The position numbers were made by a program, and so were the translations under genes. A stretch of 64,000 bases of DNA from CAVWUA01 sp963758025 (GTDB lineage Bacteria; Planctomycetota; Planctomycetia; Isosphaerales; Isosphaeraceae), in contig CAVWUA010000015.1 of assembly GCA_963758025.1 (NCBI GenBank), positions 115,485-179,484 of the forward strand, given 5' to 3'. Below the pieces are notes generated by a model, which searched no databases, was not told the origin of the DNA, and saw nothing but the letters and a program-made list of their open reading frames with translations. Positions 19,851 to 29,832 of the stretch are shown piece after piece (positions within the stretch are counted from its first letter, which is position 1; the number at the start of each line of letters is the position of its first letter).

Positions 19851-22800
19851 TCGGGTCGTTGCTCGGGGCCGGAACCAGGATCAGTTCATCGAGATTATTG
19901 TCGAAGATCGCGGTCGATGTCGTCTGGATGTTCTTCAACAGGTTCAGGACCGACGTCCCGTCTGGCGTGCCGGCCGCCACCGTCAGGGTCAGGGTGAACA
20001 GGTCCGTGATCGTGTCGAAGGGGATCGTACCCGTGCCCGTTCCGGATGAGGCCTGATAGATCAGTGTCCCGGGCGAGGGGAAAGTCAGCAACGGGGAGAA
20101 GCCACCGAACATTGGGCCGAGCTGGACGGTAGGGCTGACGGTGAACTTGGTCGCGTCGTACTCGATGGCGATCTGGAAACCACTGACGGTGATGCCGCTG
20201 GCCTCGGTGACCTTCAAATTGACGGGAACCGAGACGGCATCTCCCGCGTTGCCGCTCACGTTCGGGATGAAGATCGTGGGGTCGGGACCGCCGCTCGCGG
20301 GGACCGGCAACCCGGTCGGCAGCGCGGGGATGTTCGGCACGTTCACCAGGCCGATGACCCGCTGAATGCTCGTGGTGTCGTTGGCCTGAACCTGGCCGTT
20401 GAGCGTGATATCGCCGATCAGCACGGGGTCGGCGAGCTGGTAAGCCGGGAAGCCGGAATTGACCAGCCCGATCAGACGTTGTTCCAGCGTGACGTCCGGT
20501 GTGCTGTAGCCCTGATTGCCGTTGGTGTCACCAAAGTAGGCAGCCACGTGGATGGCGTCGTCCGCCACGGAGGGGCGTAGCTGGGGCGATCCCGGGGAAT
20601 TATCGAAGACCGAGAGGTCGCTGATGTGGAGGATTTCCTTCGACGCATAGGGGGCATTGTCGGGGACCACGGCCGAGAGGTAGCCCAGGATGATCGGCCC
20701 CGGAGAGGCGCTGAATTGATCGGCGCTGCTGACCGTGAGAATGGCCGTGCCGGGCGTCGTCACGTTGAAAACGGCCGACGCCCCGGGGATGGTCGTGCTG
20801 AAATCGCTCGGCGTCAGCAACGCGGGGTCGTAGTGGAGGGTCAGATCGACCCCGCTCACGTTCTGGCCGGTGCTGAGAGTGATTGGCAGCCCCAGGTTGT
20901 TCGAGGCGGGATAGTTGACCTGCTGGCCGAAGCCGCGGGTGAAGTCGGGGATGCCGACCACCACGGCATCGCTCGGCGGCGAGTTGACGGTGAATGTGGT
21001 GACGAGATCATCCCCCGGCGTTCCGTCGCCGTTACCGTCGAGCAGTCCGCCAGTTGCGCTCTTGAAGGCGTTTACCCCCGAGCGGAGGGTGAGCGTGTAG
21101 GTATCCGGGGCCAGCGGGCCGCCGGTCTGGATAAACGTGACCGATTTGTGGTCCGCGCTGACCACCAGAGACCCCCGAACAGGCCCAACCGTCGCGCCGA
21201 CGAGCGTGGCATCGGCGGGGCCAAACGCCCCCCCGGCATCGTAGAGATTCAGGACACCGACATCCAACGGGTTGGCGAATGTGACGTCGAATCCCGTCGG
21301 CGTGGGCAAGACACCCATCGACCCCAGCGTCCCGGAAACGTACTGGTTGCCAAAGGCGAACCCATCGGCGGTCTGGCCGGCGGCGAGGTTGACGTAATAG
21401 GCCCTGTCGGTGTTCGAGGTAACGAAAGCGAAGTCGTCAATCACACCGCCGGTGAAGAGGACCTTCGCGATCGACTTCGCTCCGGCGATCGTGACGAGGT
21501 TCGCCGTGTCCCCCTTCGTGGTCGCCGTCTTGCTGGAGGCGGTCCCGACAACCGACCCATCGACCGCATAGGCTGTCGCTGTTCCGGCGCCGTAGCTGGC
21601 GTTGTGGACGTAGAAGAAGTTGACGGAGCTGACAGGGACGCGGAAGTCCACCTCCCCCTTGCCGGACGTGGCGTTATAGGCGAGGGTCCCCGAGGCGAGT
21701 AGCCCGGCCGCCGTCGGGGCGAAGACCGCTCCGCCCTCGAATGTCGCGACGCCGACCGAGAAGGGGGTCTGGGTCCCACTCGCGATGCTGTCGAAGGAGA
21801 CCGTGGTGGTCGCGTTCGCCGCCGGAGCCGTCTCGATCGCTCCGACCGGCGCGATCTCGCGAACGACATACGTACCGGGCTGCAACCCGTCGAACCGGAA
21901 CGCCCCCGCCGCGCCGGGATTGTTCGGATCGGCCGCCCGCGTGACGGCGTTGATCTCGCCCGCGTCGAGGAAGCCGTTGTTGTTCGCGTCGATGTAAACC
22001 GTCTGCCCCGGAATCCCCTGTTCGCCGCTGCCCTGCACACCGTCGCCGTTGGCATCAACAAACATGTTGCCGACGATCGACGCGGGCAATTCGCTCGCGA
22101 ACGGGTCATAAAGAACCGTCGGTCGAGTGGGGTCGGAGGCATGGTCGTAGATCTTGGCGGCAATCTGCCCGGGGTTCGTCGTCCCCCAGAAGTTATCCGT
22201 CAGATCGATCGTGGCGTTGGGGTCTCCCACCACGATCAGCCCTCGCTGAGCGGGCGTCGCGCTGGACGCAATGAGGCTGAAGTCGTTCCCCGTGACATCA
22301 ATCGCCGCCCCGCTGTTAATAGTGAGCACACTGGAGATCATGTCGGAATGAAGCGTATCAATCGAACCCGCGTTCAATGCCAAACTATATAAAGCGAAGG
22401 TGGTCCCGCTGGCGATCAGATGGCCACCGGAGTTGACCTGAATCCCCGTCACGTAGCTGCTCGACCCGCCCCCGGTGAAGGCGGCGTTGGTGGCGTGGAG
22501 CGTGCCTGTCCCGCCGACGATCAGCTCCGTCGGATTGTTGTAGGAGTTACTGAACGCCACCGTCGCGCCGGCATCGACGTGGATCGTGCCGTTGTCGCTG
22601 ATCGTCACACCCGCTGGCAGCAGCACGCTGACGCCGGCGCCGATGTCCAGCGTCGCGCCGTCGGCCACCGTGAAGTCGCCGCCGAAGACGTAACGCAGCA
22701 TGTCGGTGCGCTGCGTGCCGATCAGATTCAGGTCGACCGTCTTGCCGGCGGCCAGCGTGTCGGGGTTGAGGTAGATGTCGCGGAACCGCAGATTATCGCC

Positions 22801-24597
22801 GAGCAGGGCGAGGTCCAGCGCCGGCACCGCGAGCGTCGTATCGAACCCGTTGCCCGTCAGGTCGCCCGCGTCCAGCACGCTGCCGTTGGACAGGACGACC
22901 TGATAGGTGGCGAAGGTGGTCCCGCTGGCGATCAGGTGGCCGCCGGAGTTGATCTGAATCCCCGTCACATAGCTGCTCGACCCGCCCCCGGTGAAGGCGG
23001 CGTTGGTGGCGTGGAGCGTGCCTGTCCCGCCGACGATCAGCTCCGTCGGATTGTTGTAGGAGTTACTGAACGCCACCGTCGCGCTGTCGCCGACATCGAT
23101 CGTGCCGTTGTCGGTGATTGTCACACCCGCTGGAAGCAACACGCTGACGCCGGCGCCGACGTTCAGAGTCGCGTTCGCCGCCACCGTGAAGTCGCCGCCG
23201 AAGACGTAACGCAGCATGTCGGTGCGCTGCGTGCCGATCAGATTCAGGTCGACCGTCTTGCCGGCGGCCAGCGTGTCGGGGTTGAGGTAGATGTCGCGGA
23301 ACCGCAGATTATCGCCGAGCAGGGCGAGGTCCAGCGCCGGCACCGCGAGCGTCGTGTCGAACCCGTTGCCCGTCAGGTCGCCCGCGTCCAGCACGCTGCC
23401 GTTGGACAGGACGACCTGATAGGTGGCGAAGGTGGTCCCGCTGGCGATTAGGTGGCCGCCGGAGTTGACCTGAATCCCCGTCACATAGCTGCTCGACCCG
23501 CCCCCGGTGAAGGCGGCGTTGGTGGCGTGGAGCGTGCCCGTCCCGCCGACGATCAGCTCCGTCGGATTGTTATAGGCGTTACTGAACGCCACCGTCGCGC
23601 CGGCGCCGACATCGATCGTGCCGTTGTCGGTGATTGTCACACCCGCTGGAAGCAGCACGCTGACGCCGGCGCCGATGTTCAGCGTCGCGCCGTCGGCCAC
23701 CGTGAAGTCACCACCGAAGACGTACCGTAGGGTGTCCGTCCGCTGCGTGCCGATCAGGTCCAACGCGACCGTTTTGCCGCTGGCCAGCGTGTCCGGGTTG
23801 AGGTAGATGTCGCGGAACCGCAGGTTGTCGCCGAGCAGGGCGAGGTCCAACGCCGGCACCGCGAGCGTCGTATCGAACCCGTTGCCCGTCAGGTCGCCCG
23901 CGTCCAGCACGCTGCCGTTGGACAGGACGACCTGATAGGTGGCGAAGGTGGTCCCGCTGGCGATCAGATGGCCGCCGGAGTTAACCTGAATCCCCGTCAC
24001 ATAGCTGCTCGACCCGCCCCCGGTGAAGGCGGCGTTGGTGGCGTGGAGCGTGCCTGTCCCGCCGACGATCAGCTCCGTCGGATTGTTGTAGGAGTTACTG
24101 AACGCCACCGTCGCGCCGGCATCGACGTCGATCGTGCCGTTGTCGCTGATCGTCACACCCGCCGACAGCAGCACGCTGGCATTGGCCCCGATGTCCAGCG
24201 TCGCGCCGGCGGCCACGGCAAGATCGGCCCCGATGGTGGAGTTGCCGTTGCCAACGGACAACGTGCCGCTCTCCACGTTGAGCTTGGTTTTCGAGTTCGT
24301 GTTCAGTTGATGAGCCGCATGGCTCGTGTTCTTGACAACAACGGTCCCACTGGAATTCAAGGCGATCGTGACATCGTCGGCGGCGGTCGGGACCACGCCC
24401 CCGACCCAGTTACTGGCCGTGTCCCAATCGCCGCCGGTGGGGGCGGCGGTGGTGTCCCACGTGATCGTGGAAAGTACGATTCGGTCTTCAAGTCCCTCAA
24501 TGGATGGCTTCAGAACAGTCCGCCGTTTCCGTGCCGCCAGGCGCTTGCGACGCGAAGATGTCAATTCCATCGCTCGATACCGGGCTGCATGGCTCAT
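18835..24597 (-). CDS. giant Ig-repeat surface protein, N-terminal part
   Basis: 1,920 codons, of which the last about 30 are out of frame after the change near 18,905. The N-terminus is basic and carries PSIEGLEDRIVLS (31-43), a motif common at the start of planctomycete surface proteins. In order: four passenger beta-helix-type repeats of about 172 residues, an SdrD-like B domain (VDANGDGVQGSGEQGIPG), a dockerin-like stretch (FGDTNGNQGYSTPDVT), a cohesin-like domain (FIPNVSGNAGDAVSVPVNL), then Ig-like repeats. Having cohesin-like and dockerin-like modules in one chain suggests homotypic or cross-protein assembly, which is inference. ATG 24570 is an alternative start. Confidence 0.75.
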   Translation of the reverse strand: MSHAARYRAMELTSSRRKRLAARKRRTVLKPSIEGLEDRIVLSTITWDTTAAPTGGDWDTASNWVGGVVPTAADDVTIALNSSGTVVVKNTSHAAHQLNTNSKTKLNVESGTLSVGNGNSTIGADLAVAAGATLDIGANASVLLSAGVTISDNGTIDVDAGATVAFSNSYNNPTELIVGGTGTLHATNAAFTGGGSSSYVTGIQVNSGGHLIASGTTFATYQVVLSNGSVLDAGDLTGNGFDTTLAVPALDLALLGDNLRFRDIYLNPDTLASGKTVALDLIGTQRTDTLRYVFGGDFTVADGATLNIGAGVSVLLPAGVTITDNGTIDVGAGATVAFSNAYNNPTELIVGGTGTLHATNAAFTGGGSSSYVTGIQVNSGGHLIASGTTFATYQVVLSNGSVLDAGDLTGNGFDTTLAVPALDLALLGDNLRFRDIYLNPDTLAAGKTVDLNLIGTQRTDMLRYVFGGDFTVAANATLNVGAGVSVLLPAGVTITDNGTIDVGDSATVAFSNSYNNPTELIVGGTGTLHATNAAFTGGGSSSYVTGIQINSGGHLIASGTTFATYQVVLSNGSVLDAGDLTGNGFDTTLAVPALDLALLGDNLRFRDIYLNPDTLAAGKTVDLNLIGTQRTDMLRYVFGGDFTVADGATLDIGAGVSVLLPAGVTISDNGTIHVDAGATVAFSNSYNNPTELIVGGTGTLHATNAAFTGGGSSSYVTGIQVNSGGHLIASGTTFALYSLALNAGSIDTLHSDMISSVLTINSGAAIDVTGNDFSLIASSATPAQRGLIVVGDPNATIDLTDNFWGTTNPGQIAAKIYDHASDPTRPTVLYDPFASELPASIVGNMFVDANGDGVQGSGEQGIPGQTVYIDANNNGFLDAGEINAVTRAADPNNPGAAGAFRFDGLQPGTYVVREIAPVGAIETAPAANATTTVSFDSIASGTQTPFSVGVATFEGGAVFAPTAAGLLASGTLAYNATSGKGEVDFRVPVSSVNFFYVHNASYGAGTATAYAVDGSVVGTASSKTATTKGDTANLVTIAGAKSIAKVLFTGGVIDDFAFVTSNTDRAYYVNLAAGQTADGFAFGNQYVSGTLGSMGVLPTPTGFDVTFANPLDVGVLNLYDAGGAFGPADATLVGATVGPVRGSLVVSADHKSVTFIQTGGPLAPDTYTLTLRSGVNAFKSATGGLLDGNGDGTPGDDLVTTFTVNSPPSDAVVVGIPDFTRGFGQQVNYPASNNLGLPITLSTGQNVSGVDLTLHYDPALLTPSDFSTTIPGASAVFNVTTPGTAILTVSSADQFSASPGPIILGYLSAVVPDNAPYASKEILHISDLSVFDNSPGSPQLRPSVADDAIHVAAYFGDTNGNQGYSTPDVTLEQRLIGLVNSGFPAYQLADPVLIGDITLNGQVQANDTTSIQRVIGLVNVPNIPALPTGLPVPASGGPDPTIFIPNVSGNAGDAVSVPVNLKVTEASGITVSGFQIAIEYDATKFTVSPTVQLGPMFGGFSPLLTFPSPGTLIYQASSGTGTGTIPFDTITDLFTLTLTVAAGTPDGTSVLNLLKNIQTTSTAIFDNNLDELILVPAPSNDPTDSVDGTFTIGTAAVATNTTAADAGVTFSDAAQTVTLSANVTSAALTVNEGTVTFTILDGTTVIGSSVSSAVVAGVASSTYTLPANLAPGSYTVKAEYGGSSAFLASTDSTHQLIVSAASSVTTSANATVTYTTSSQTVDLSALVSSAAGTVDAGSVTFTLLNGSTPIGTPVAVAVMAGAASTSYTLPADTPAGTYTIQAEYSGSTNFAVSSDTSHTLVISAAASATAAASATATFGDVNVTLNIAITSPAGVVDGGTATFTILDGTTVIGSAVAVAVANGSASVVYVLPAGLAAGTYTIKTEYSGSGNFAASSDTRVTGHQRRRDGIGGRVGQRNLW
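22396..24190 (-). repeat. four passenger-type repeats, about 515 bp each
   Basis: A segment beginning GCGAAGGTGGTCCCGCTGGC recurs near 22396, 22912, 23427 and 23942. Copies are almost identical over most of the 515 bp. They encode the units with GTLHATNAAFTGGGSSSYV and GNGFDTTLAVPALDLALL. Long open frames on the opposite strand here follow from the repeat composition and are not genes. Confidence 0.85.
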
Positions 24598-25315
24598 GGA
24601 TGCTTCATCCTGCTTAAGAGGTTGCGAAACGGGGCTGTGTTCTGGATGGGACGACCGTCAGAGTCAAACAGGCCGCTCCTTCTGGTCATTCCGCGATTCC
24701 ATTCGCGAATGGGCGAAACGTCCTGCCTGTTGCGTGACGACTCATCAATCGCATTTTTTTCGTAATGCTTCCCTATCCGGGAAGCACGGCACCTTATCAA
24801 TCGCGGAGAATTCAACGAGGGCAATCCGATCTGTCCCGATGCTTTAAGGTTCTCCCCCGTTCAATTTAATTGCGTGAATGCGTTCACAATCAAACGTCGC
24901 GACTATAACATGATGAATTCAACTTAGACAAGCACCTTCCGTACTTTTATTGTTTTTTCGCATCTCGGATTGCTCCAATCCTTTTGGGCTAGCATTTATA
25001 AGCAGTATCATTTTTAAACAATCTTAGGTAACCTCAATATCCTGCCCCCCATCGTCCACGCAGTCATCGTGCTCAAAATGTCCGACGACCCTGAGAACCG
25101 CGCTCTGATCGAACGACCGAGGGAAAGCCGTCGCATGGAACATTACAACGGCGATCCGCGTCCCGTCCCACAGGTTCGGCTCGGCTGCGTCCGTCGGACC
25201 AGGGAAACAGACCAGGGCGAGGGCATGGAGGGGATACCGCACGTCGAATTTTCACGATATGCTTTGACTACGTGGGTTTCCTGAGTTCGCCGTTAGCCAT
25301 TCTGGGGAGACGGTC
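24598..25315. other. intergenic, AT-rich between divergent genes
   Basis: About 700 bp without a credible gene. Roughly 24,840-25,030 is clearly richer in A+T than the surroundings and contains several A and T runs. It separates the divergently transcribed giant surface-protein gene (-) and the hydrolase gene (+), so promoters for both are expected here. I could not assign specific hexamers. Confidence 0.4.
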
Positions 25316-26485
25316 GTGGGCAATTCTCGCTCGATCGAACGTGTGCGCGGAAGACGGATGGACTGGCGAGTTGGCTTCGTCTGGGGCTGGATCGCGCTCG
25401 GAATGGGGATGTCGTCGGTCCTGGCGGACGATCGCGCGGAGCGAACCGAGGGAAACGTCGCCACACCGCGACTACCCCGGGATCGTCTGCTCGTTTATCG
25501 CGGCCCGAACAACGAGCCGCTGCCCGTCCGGACCAAGGAGGATTGGGCGAAGCGAAAGGAGGAGATCCTCCAGGGAATGCAAAGCGTCATGGGACGTTTG
25601 CCAGGGCCTGAGAAACGGTGTCCGCTCGATGTGAAGGTCGAGGACGAGGTGGATTGCGGGAGCTACGTGCGGCGTTTCATCACGTATGCGTCGGAACCCG
25701 GATCGCGCGTGCCCGCGTATCTTCTGATCCCGAAATCGGCACTTCAGGACGGCGGCCCGAGCGCTCCCGCGGCTCTTTGCCTGCACGGCACCGACAACGA
25801 GGTGGGGCACGGGATCGTGGTCGGTCTGGGGAACCGGCCAAACCGTCAGTATGCCAGCGAGCTCGCGGAGCGCGGTTACGTCACCCTGGCCCCCAATTAC
25901 CCGCTCCTCGCCAAATATCAGCCGGACATCAAGGCGCTCGGCTGGGAGAGTGGGACACTGAAAGCCGTCTGGGACAACATCCGGGGGCTCGACCTGCTGG
26001 ACTCCTTGCCCTACGTGAAACACGGGGCCTACGGCACCATCGGCCACTCGCTGGGCGGGCACAACTCGGTCTATACGGCGGTTTTCGACGACCGGATCAA
26101 GGTGATCGTGACCAGTTGCGGCCTCGACTCATTTCTGGATTACTACGGCGGAAATGAGAAAATGTGGATGCCCGAGCAGGGCTGGACCCAGACCCGCTAC
26201 ATGCCAAGACTCGCCCAGTATCGCGGACATCTTCAGGACATCCCCTTTGATTTTCACGAGCTGATCGGTGCCCTGGCGCCCCGTCACGTGCTGATCATCG
26301 CGCCGCTCCAGGACCACAACTTTCAAGCGGAGAGCGTGGACCGGATCGTCGCGGCCGCGAAGGAGGTGTACGAACTCTACGGCCACCCGGAACGGCTCCA
26401 GCTCGAACACCCCGACTGCGAGCACGACTTCCCGGTGGAGATGCGAGAGAAGGCGTATGAGCTGTTCGATGCCGTGCTCCGATGA
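25316..26485 (+). CDS. secreted alpha/beta hydrolase (dienelactone hydrolase / acetyl esterase type)
   Basis: Up to 389 residues. A signal peptide is visible after the second possible start ATG 25358 (MDWRVGFVWGWIALGMGM..VLA), which is the better start; GTG 25316 is the longer reading. The catalytic core has CLHGTDNEVGHG as the oxyanion strand, the nucleophile elbow GHSLGGH, and a C-terminal EHPDCEHDFP holding the catalytic His. Secreted members often act on plant-polymer esters, but the substrate here is not determinable. It stands alone, with intergenic DNA on both sides. Confidence 0.75.
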   Translation: MGNSRSIERVRGRRMDWRVGFVWGWIALGMGMSSVLADDRAERTEGNVATPRLPRDRLLVYRGPNNEPLPVRTKEDWAKRKEEILQGMQSVMGRLPGPEKRCPLDVKVEDEVDCGSYVRRFITYASEPGSRVPAYLLIPKSALQDGGPSAPAALCLHGTDNEVGHGIVVGLGNRPNRQYASELAERGYVTLAPNYPLLAKYQPDIKALGWESGTLKAVWDNIRGLDLLDSLPYVKHGAYGTIGHSLGGHNSVYTAVFDDRIKVIVTSCGLDSFLDYYGGNEKMWMPEQGWTQTRYMPRLAQYRGHLQDIPFDFHELIGALAPRHVLIIAPLQDHNFQAESVDRIVAAAKEVYELYGHPERLQLEHPDCEHDFPVEMREKAYELFDAVLR

Positions 26486-26895
26486 TCGGCGTCTTCCGCT
26501 CGACATCCTGCCTTCCGATTCCGCTCCTCGTAGGGTGGGCATCGCCCACCTTCTGGCTTATATGATGGCGGGCGGTGCCCGCCCCACAAAAACCAGAATG
26601 TATTATGGAGATCCGCATAGCAAATGGCACATTCCAGAATTCCGGATCTTCAAAGAGGTAAGAAAAATCTGGAATGCGAATTTGTCTATAACTTAAGCGG
26701 CTGGCAGATGTCCCCTTTGTTCTCACGCTCCGCGCTGGATGTGGCCCCCTCTTCGCTCTGGAGGGGCGGCAGTACATAGCCAGAGGGCGTCAGCCCCTGG
26801 ACGGCCAACGCAACGTCGAGAAATCCAGCCCCGGCAGGGGCGGCAGTCAATGGCAGGCTCGTGGATCATGTCCGCGCGATCGAGGATCGAACGTC
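26486..26895. repeat. intergenic with dispersed palindromic repeats
   Basis: No gene. At about 26,530-26,590 two short palindromes (GGTGGGCATCGCCCACC and GGCGGGCGGTGCCCGCC) flank a short AT-richer spacer. At 26759-26810 and again at 26826-26852 is the GGGGCGGCAG motif family also seen at 232-280. These resemble multi-copy intergenic repeats of planctomycete genomes and may form hairpins or terminators between the convergent genes. Confidence 0.5.
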
Positions 26896-28233
26896 TCAGG
26901 GGGCCTTGGCCGGCTCGGAAGGGGAGGATTCCAGCCCCTCGCCATTGACGGCGATCACCCGGTAGGTGGAGTCCGTCCGTGCCTTGTCCCCCTGATCGAC
27001 ATACCGCATCTCGGGCAGCGGCGCCTCGGGCGTGTCGTGGTAGGACATCGTCTGGAAGAGCGGCCGACCGAATCGCCCGACCGGTTTCTCGGGAACGCGG
27101 CCGATTTCCTGTCCGTCGCGCTGGATGATGAAGGAGCGAATGCCGCTGTCGAGGTCGGCCACCGCGTCCCAGGAGATCTCCACGTTTTGATCGGAGGCCG
27201 CGACGACTTTCACCCGGGTTGGAGCGGGGGGAGGCGTTGAATCGCTGACCGCCCCGGTGGTGACGTATTCCGACCAGGCATGGGCCACCCGTTCGTTCGG
27301 CAGCCAGACCGCCTCGTTCTTCTCCCCCTGGAAGGACGAGGCCGGTTCGGCCTCTTTTCCGAACAGGGGAGCCAGCCAGGCCTGGGAGCGATCCACGGGC
27401 TTGAGTCGCGATTTCGACCCGGGCTCCGGCAAACGCTCGGCCAGGCAGGCGTCGAAGTACGGAATGGCCAGATAGCGCGAATCGCCGCATTCGTGATGCG
27501 TGCGCGGGTCGGGCGCGAACCCGATGGGTGCGCCCTGGGCGCGGTAGGACCGGAACATCGCCAGGGTGCCCGTCCACGCGCCGTTGAACCGGGGGTCGTC
27601 CTTCTCCTTCGCCCCGGGATTGCACATGATCGGGATCCGATAGGCGGATTCGGGAATCTCGGGCGCGGGGATTTCCCCGTTTTCCCAGGCGCTGAAGGCG
27701 GTTCCGGAGCGGAGCCAGGCGGCGACAACGCGGTCGGGGTCCGAAATCATCATCAGACTGGCCCAGAAGCCTCCTCCGGAGTGTCCCCAGAGGCACCAGG
27801 GAACCTCCGCCAGTTCAGGATGGCCGGAGGTCGCGGCCAGGTCGTCGAGTGCCTGGAGGAATCGGGCACGCGAGCCGTTGCGCGGGTCGCACCAGAGCCG
27901 GCAGTTCTCCCCATCTTTCTGATGATAGGAAGGGCCGAGCAAGGCGCAATCCCACTTCCGGGCGAGGGCCTGCCAGTGGAGGTCATCGGCGGCCGTCTCG
28001 CCGCCCCGGCACGCCCCTTCACCGCAGCCATGCTGGTGGACGATCACCCCCCGCAACTGGTCCACGCCGTCCGGAATCCAGACGCGATAGGTCACGCCAA
28101 AGACCAGCTCGCCCGGCTCCCGCGACGGGGGATACTCGACCTCGACGACTCTCCCCCCACCTCCGGCTTGCGCCACCGACGCGATCCCCACGAGCAGAAA
28201 TAAGCCGGCAAGCTGTCGCATCGTCCGCCGCAT
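26896..28233 (-). CDS. secreted alpha/beta hydrolase with C-terminal fibronectin III-like domain
   Basis: About 445 residues from ATG 28233 (MRRTMRQLAGLFLLVGIASV), which has a signal peptide; the reading upstream to 28410 lacks one and was rejected. The N-terminal hydrolase domain shows VIVHQHGCGEGACRG, the nucleophile elbow GHSGGGF and a late HHEC. A fibronectin type III-like domain follows (PPPAPTRVKVVAASDQNVEI to YRVIAVNGEGLESSP). FN3 modules in exported enzymes usually mediate binding or spacing. The substrate is unknown. Confidence 0.7.
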   Translation of the reverse strand: MRRTMRQLAGLFLLVGIASVAQAGGGGRVVEVEYPPSREPGELVFGVTYRVWIPDGVDQLRGVIVHQHGCGEGACRGGETAADDLHWQALARKWDCALLGPSYHQKDGENCRLWCDPRNGSRARFLQALDDLAATSGHPELAEVPWCLWGHSGGGFWASLMMISDPDRVVAAWLRSGTAFSAWENGEIPAPEIPESAYRIPIMCNPGAKEKDDPRFNGAWTGTLAMFRSYRAQGAPIGFAPDPRTHHECGDSRYLAIPYFDACLAERLPEPGSKSRLKPVDRSQAWLAPLFGKEAEPASSFQGEKNEAVWLPNERVAHAWSEYVTTGAVSDSTPPPAPTRVKVVAASDQNVEISWDAVADLDSGIRSFIIQRDGQEIGRVPEKPVGRFGRPLFQTMSYHDTPEAPLPEMRYVDQGDKARTDSTYRVIAVNGEGLESSPSEPAKAP

Positions 28234-28276
28234 CGTGTGAACTCCAGAGGGTGCATCAACTCGAACGAAGCCACGC

Positions 28277-29607
28277 TCACTGGCTCGGAAGGCATGCTTT
28301 ATCGGACTTTCCGGGTTGCGATTTGCAAGCGGTCGGATCGGTCGTTTCCTTCTGGGCAGAACCCAAGGTCCGCACGCGAGCGATCGCCTGGCGCATGAGG
28401 GCCTCATCAATTTCGTGCACGTCGATCGGGTTGCCCACGCCCCGGAGCATCGTCAGGGTCAGCCGACCTCCCAGATGCTGCCGGAATTCTTCGAGCCCCT
28501 CGAAGAGATGTTTCGTGTCGTTCAGGGCCGGATGATTCAGGGGAAATCCCAGATCGGTCAGGCAGCGGAGAACCCGGTTGGCCTCGTCTCGCGGCAATCC
28601 CAGCGCCAGGGACGAATATACCGTATCGATCGCCACGCCGATGGCCACGGCTTCTCCGTGTCGCAAACGGAAGTCGGTCATGGACTCCAGCCGGTGCGCC
28701 GACCAGTGGCCGAAATCCAGGGGACGGGCTTCGCGGGCCTCGAACGGATCGCCGCCCAGAGTGATGTGGTCCCGATGCCACTCGGCCGAGGCCCGGATCA
28801 TCGGGAACGCCGCCGACGGGTCGCGCTGGCGGATCTGTCCAGCCGACTGGCAGAGGGTGGCGAACATCGCCGGGTCTTTCAGGAGCGAGACCTTGACCGC
28901 CTCGGAAAAACCGCAGACGAAATCCCGGTCGGGCAGGGTCTCCAGGAGCGCCGCGTCGTTGATGACGGCCCAGGGGACGGCGAAGCTGCCGAGCCAGTTC
29001 TTCTTCCCGAAGAGGTTGACGGCGTTCTTGACCCCCACGCCCGAATCCGCCTGAGCCAGCGTCGTGGTCGGCAGGCGCACCAGGCGGATTCCTCGATGCG
29101 CGATGGCCGCCGCGAACCCGACGGCGTCGAGCACGGCGCCGCCGCCGACGACAACGACATAGCTCCGGCGATCGAGGCTGGCCGCATGGAAGATCTTGAG
29201 GATGCGTTCGAGGATGTGGATGTCATTCTTGACGGCTTCCCCGCCGACCACGACCTGCACGTTCCCGGCCCGCTGAATCCGGTCGGAATGGGCATTCGTG
29301 AAATCCCGGACCTTCCGGCGCAGGTCCGGCTGGGCTTCCGCCACATGCTCATCGACCCAGAATTGCACGCGCGCGGGCCGGTCGCCCGACGGCTCCAGCA
29401 CGTCCGCCAACGTCCCCTGATCCTCTCCGAAAAGATCGCGCGTGAAGTAGAGGCGATGCACGAAGGAGGGATGGAACGGCACCTCGTTTCGACCGGGATC
29501 GTTCTCAAAACTCATCGAAAAGGTCCGGGGCAGGGTGTCTGGTGTGATCTCCTCGACCGGCCTTTTGGGGGATTCGCTTGCCGGGAGGCGCTTGGGATCT
29601 TCCAGCA
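28277..29607 (-). CDS. dehydroquinate synthase-like sugar phosphate cyclase (EboD/AroB-like)
   Basis: About 440 residues from ATG 29607; ATG 29515 (MSFENDPGRNE) is a plausible shorter start. It has the NAD-binding motif GGGAVLDAVGFAAA, then LPTTTLAQADSGVGVKNAVN and FGHWSAHRLE holding metal-ligand His residues. This fits the AroB superfamily. The KNAVNLFGKKNWLGSF region resembles EboD-like members rather than housekeeping AroB. No other ebo genes are visible nearby, so the pathway (cyclitol or ansamycin-like metabolite versus shikimate) is open. The Lys/Gln-rich C-terminal tail is unusual. Confidence 0.7.
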
Positions 29608-29832
29608 TAAAGGATACCGCTCGTCGGGTCGAGAGGTCACCCTCCGCAACCTGGTTTCCCAAGATTCAGACAGTAAGGAGCGCAACAACGGACAACGACG
29701 AACCAGTGTCGTGATGTGGCATCGGAACAACGAGCCGAAAATCGACAACCAAATGGGATTGCGATTGTGGATGAGGTCGTGATGATAGAGGATTCGAGTC
29801 GCCGGGCTGGACAATGCTTCTGGAGATTCCTG

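Noticed and set aside
22420..23730. long (+) open frames, RH/DG-rich repeats
   Set aside because: They lie antisense to the highly repetitive surface-protein gene. Their length follows from the repeats; no start signal or protein-like character.
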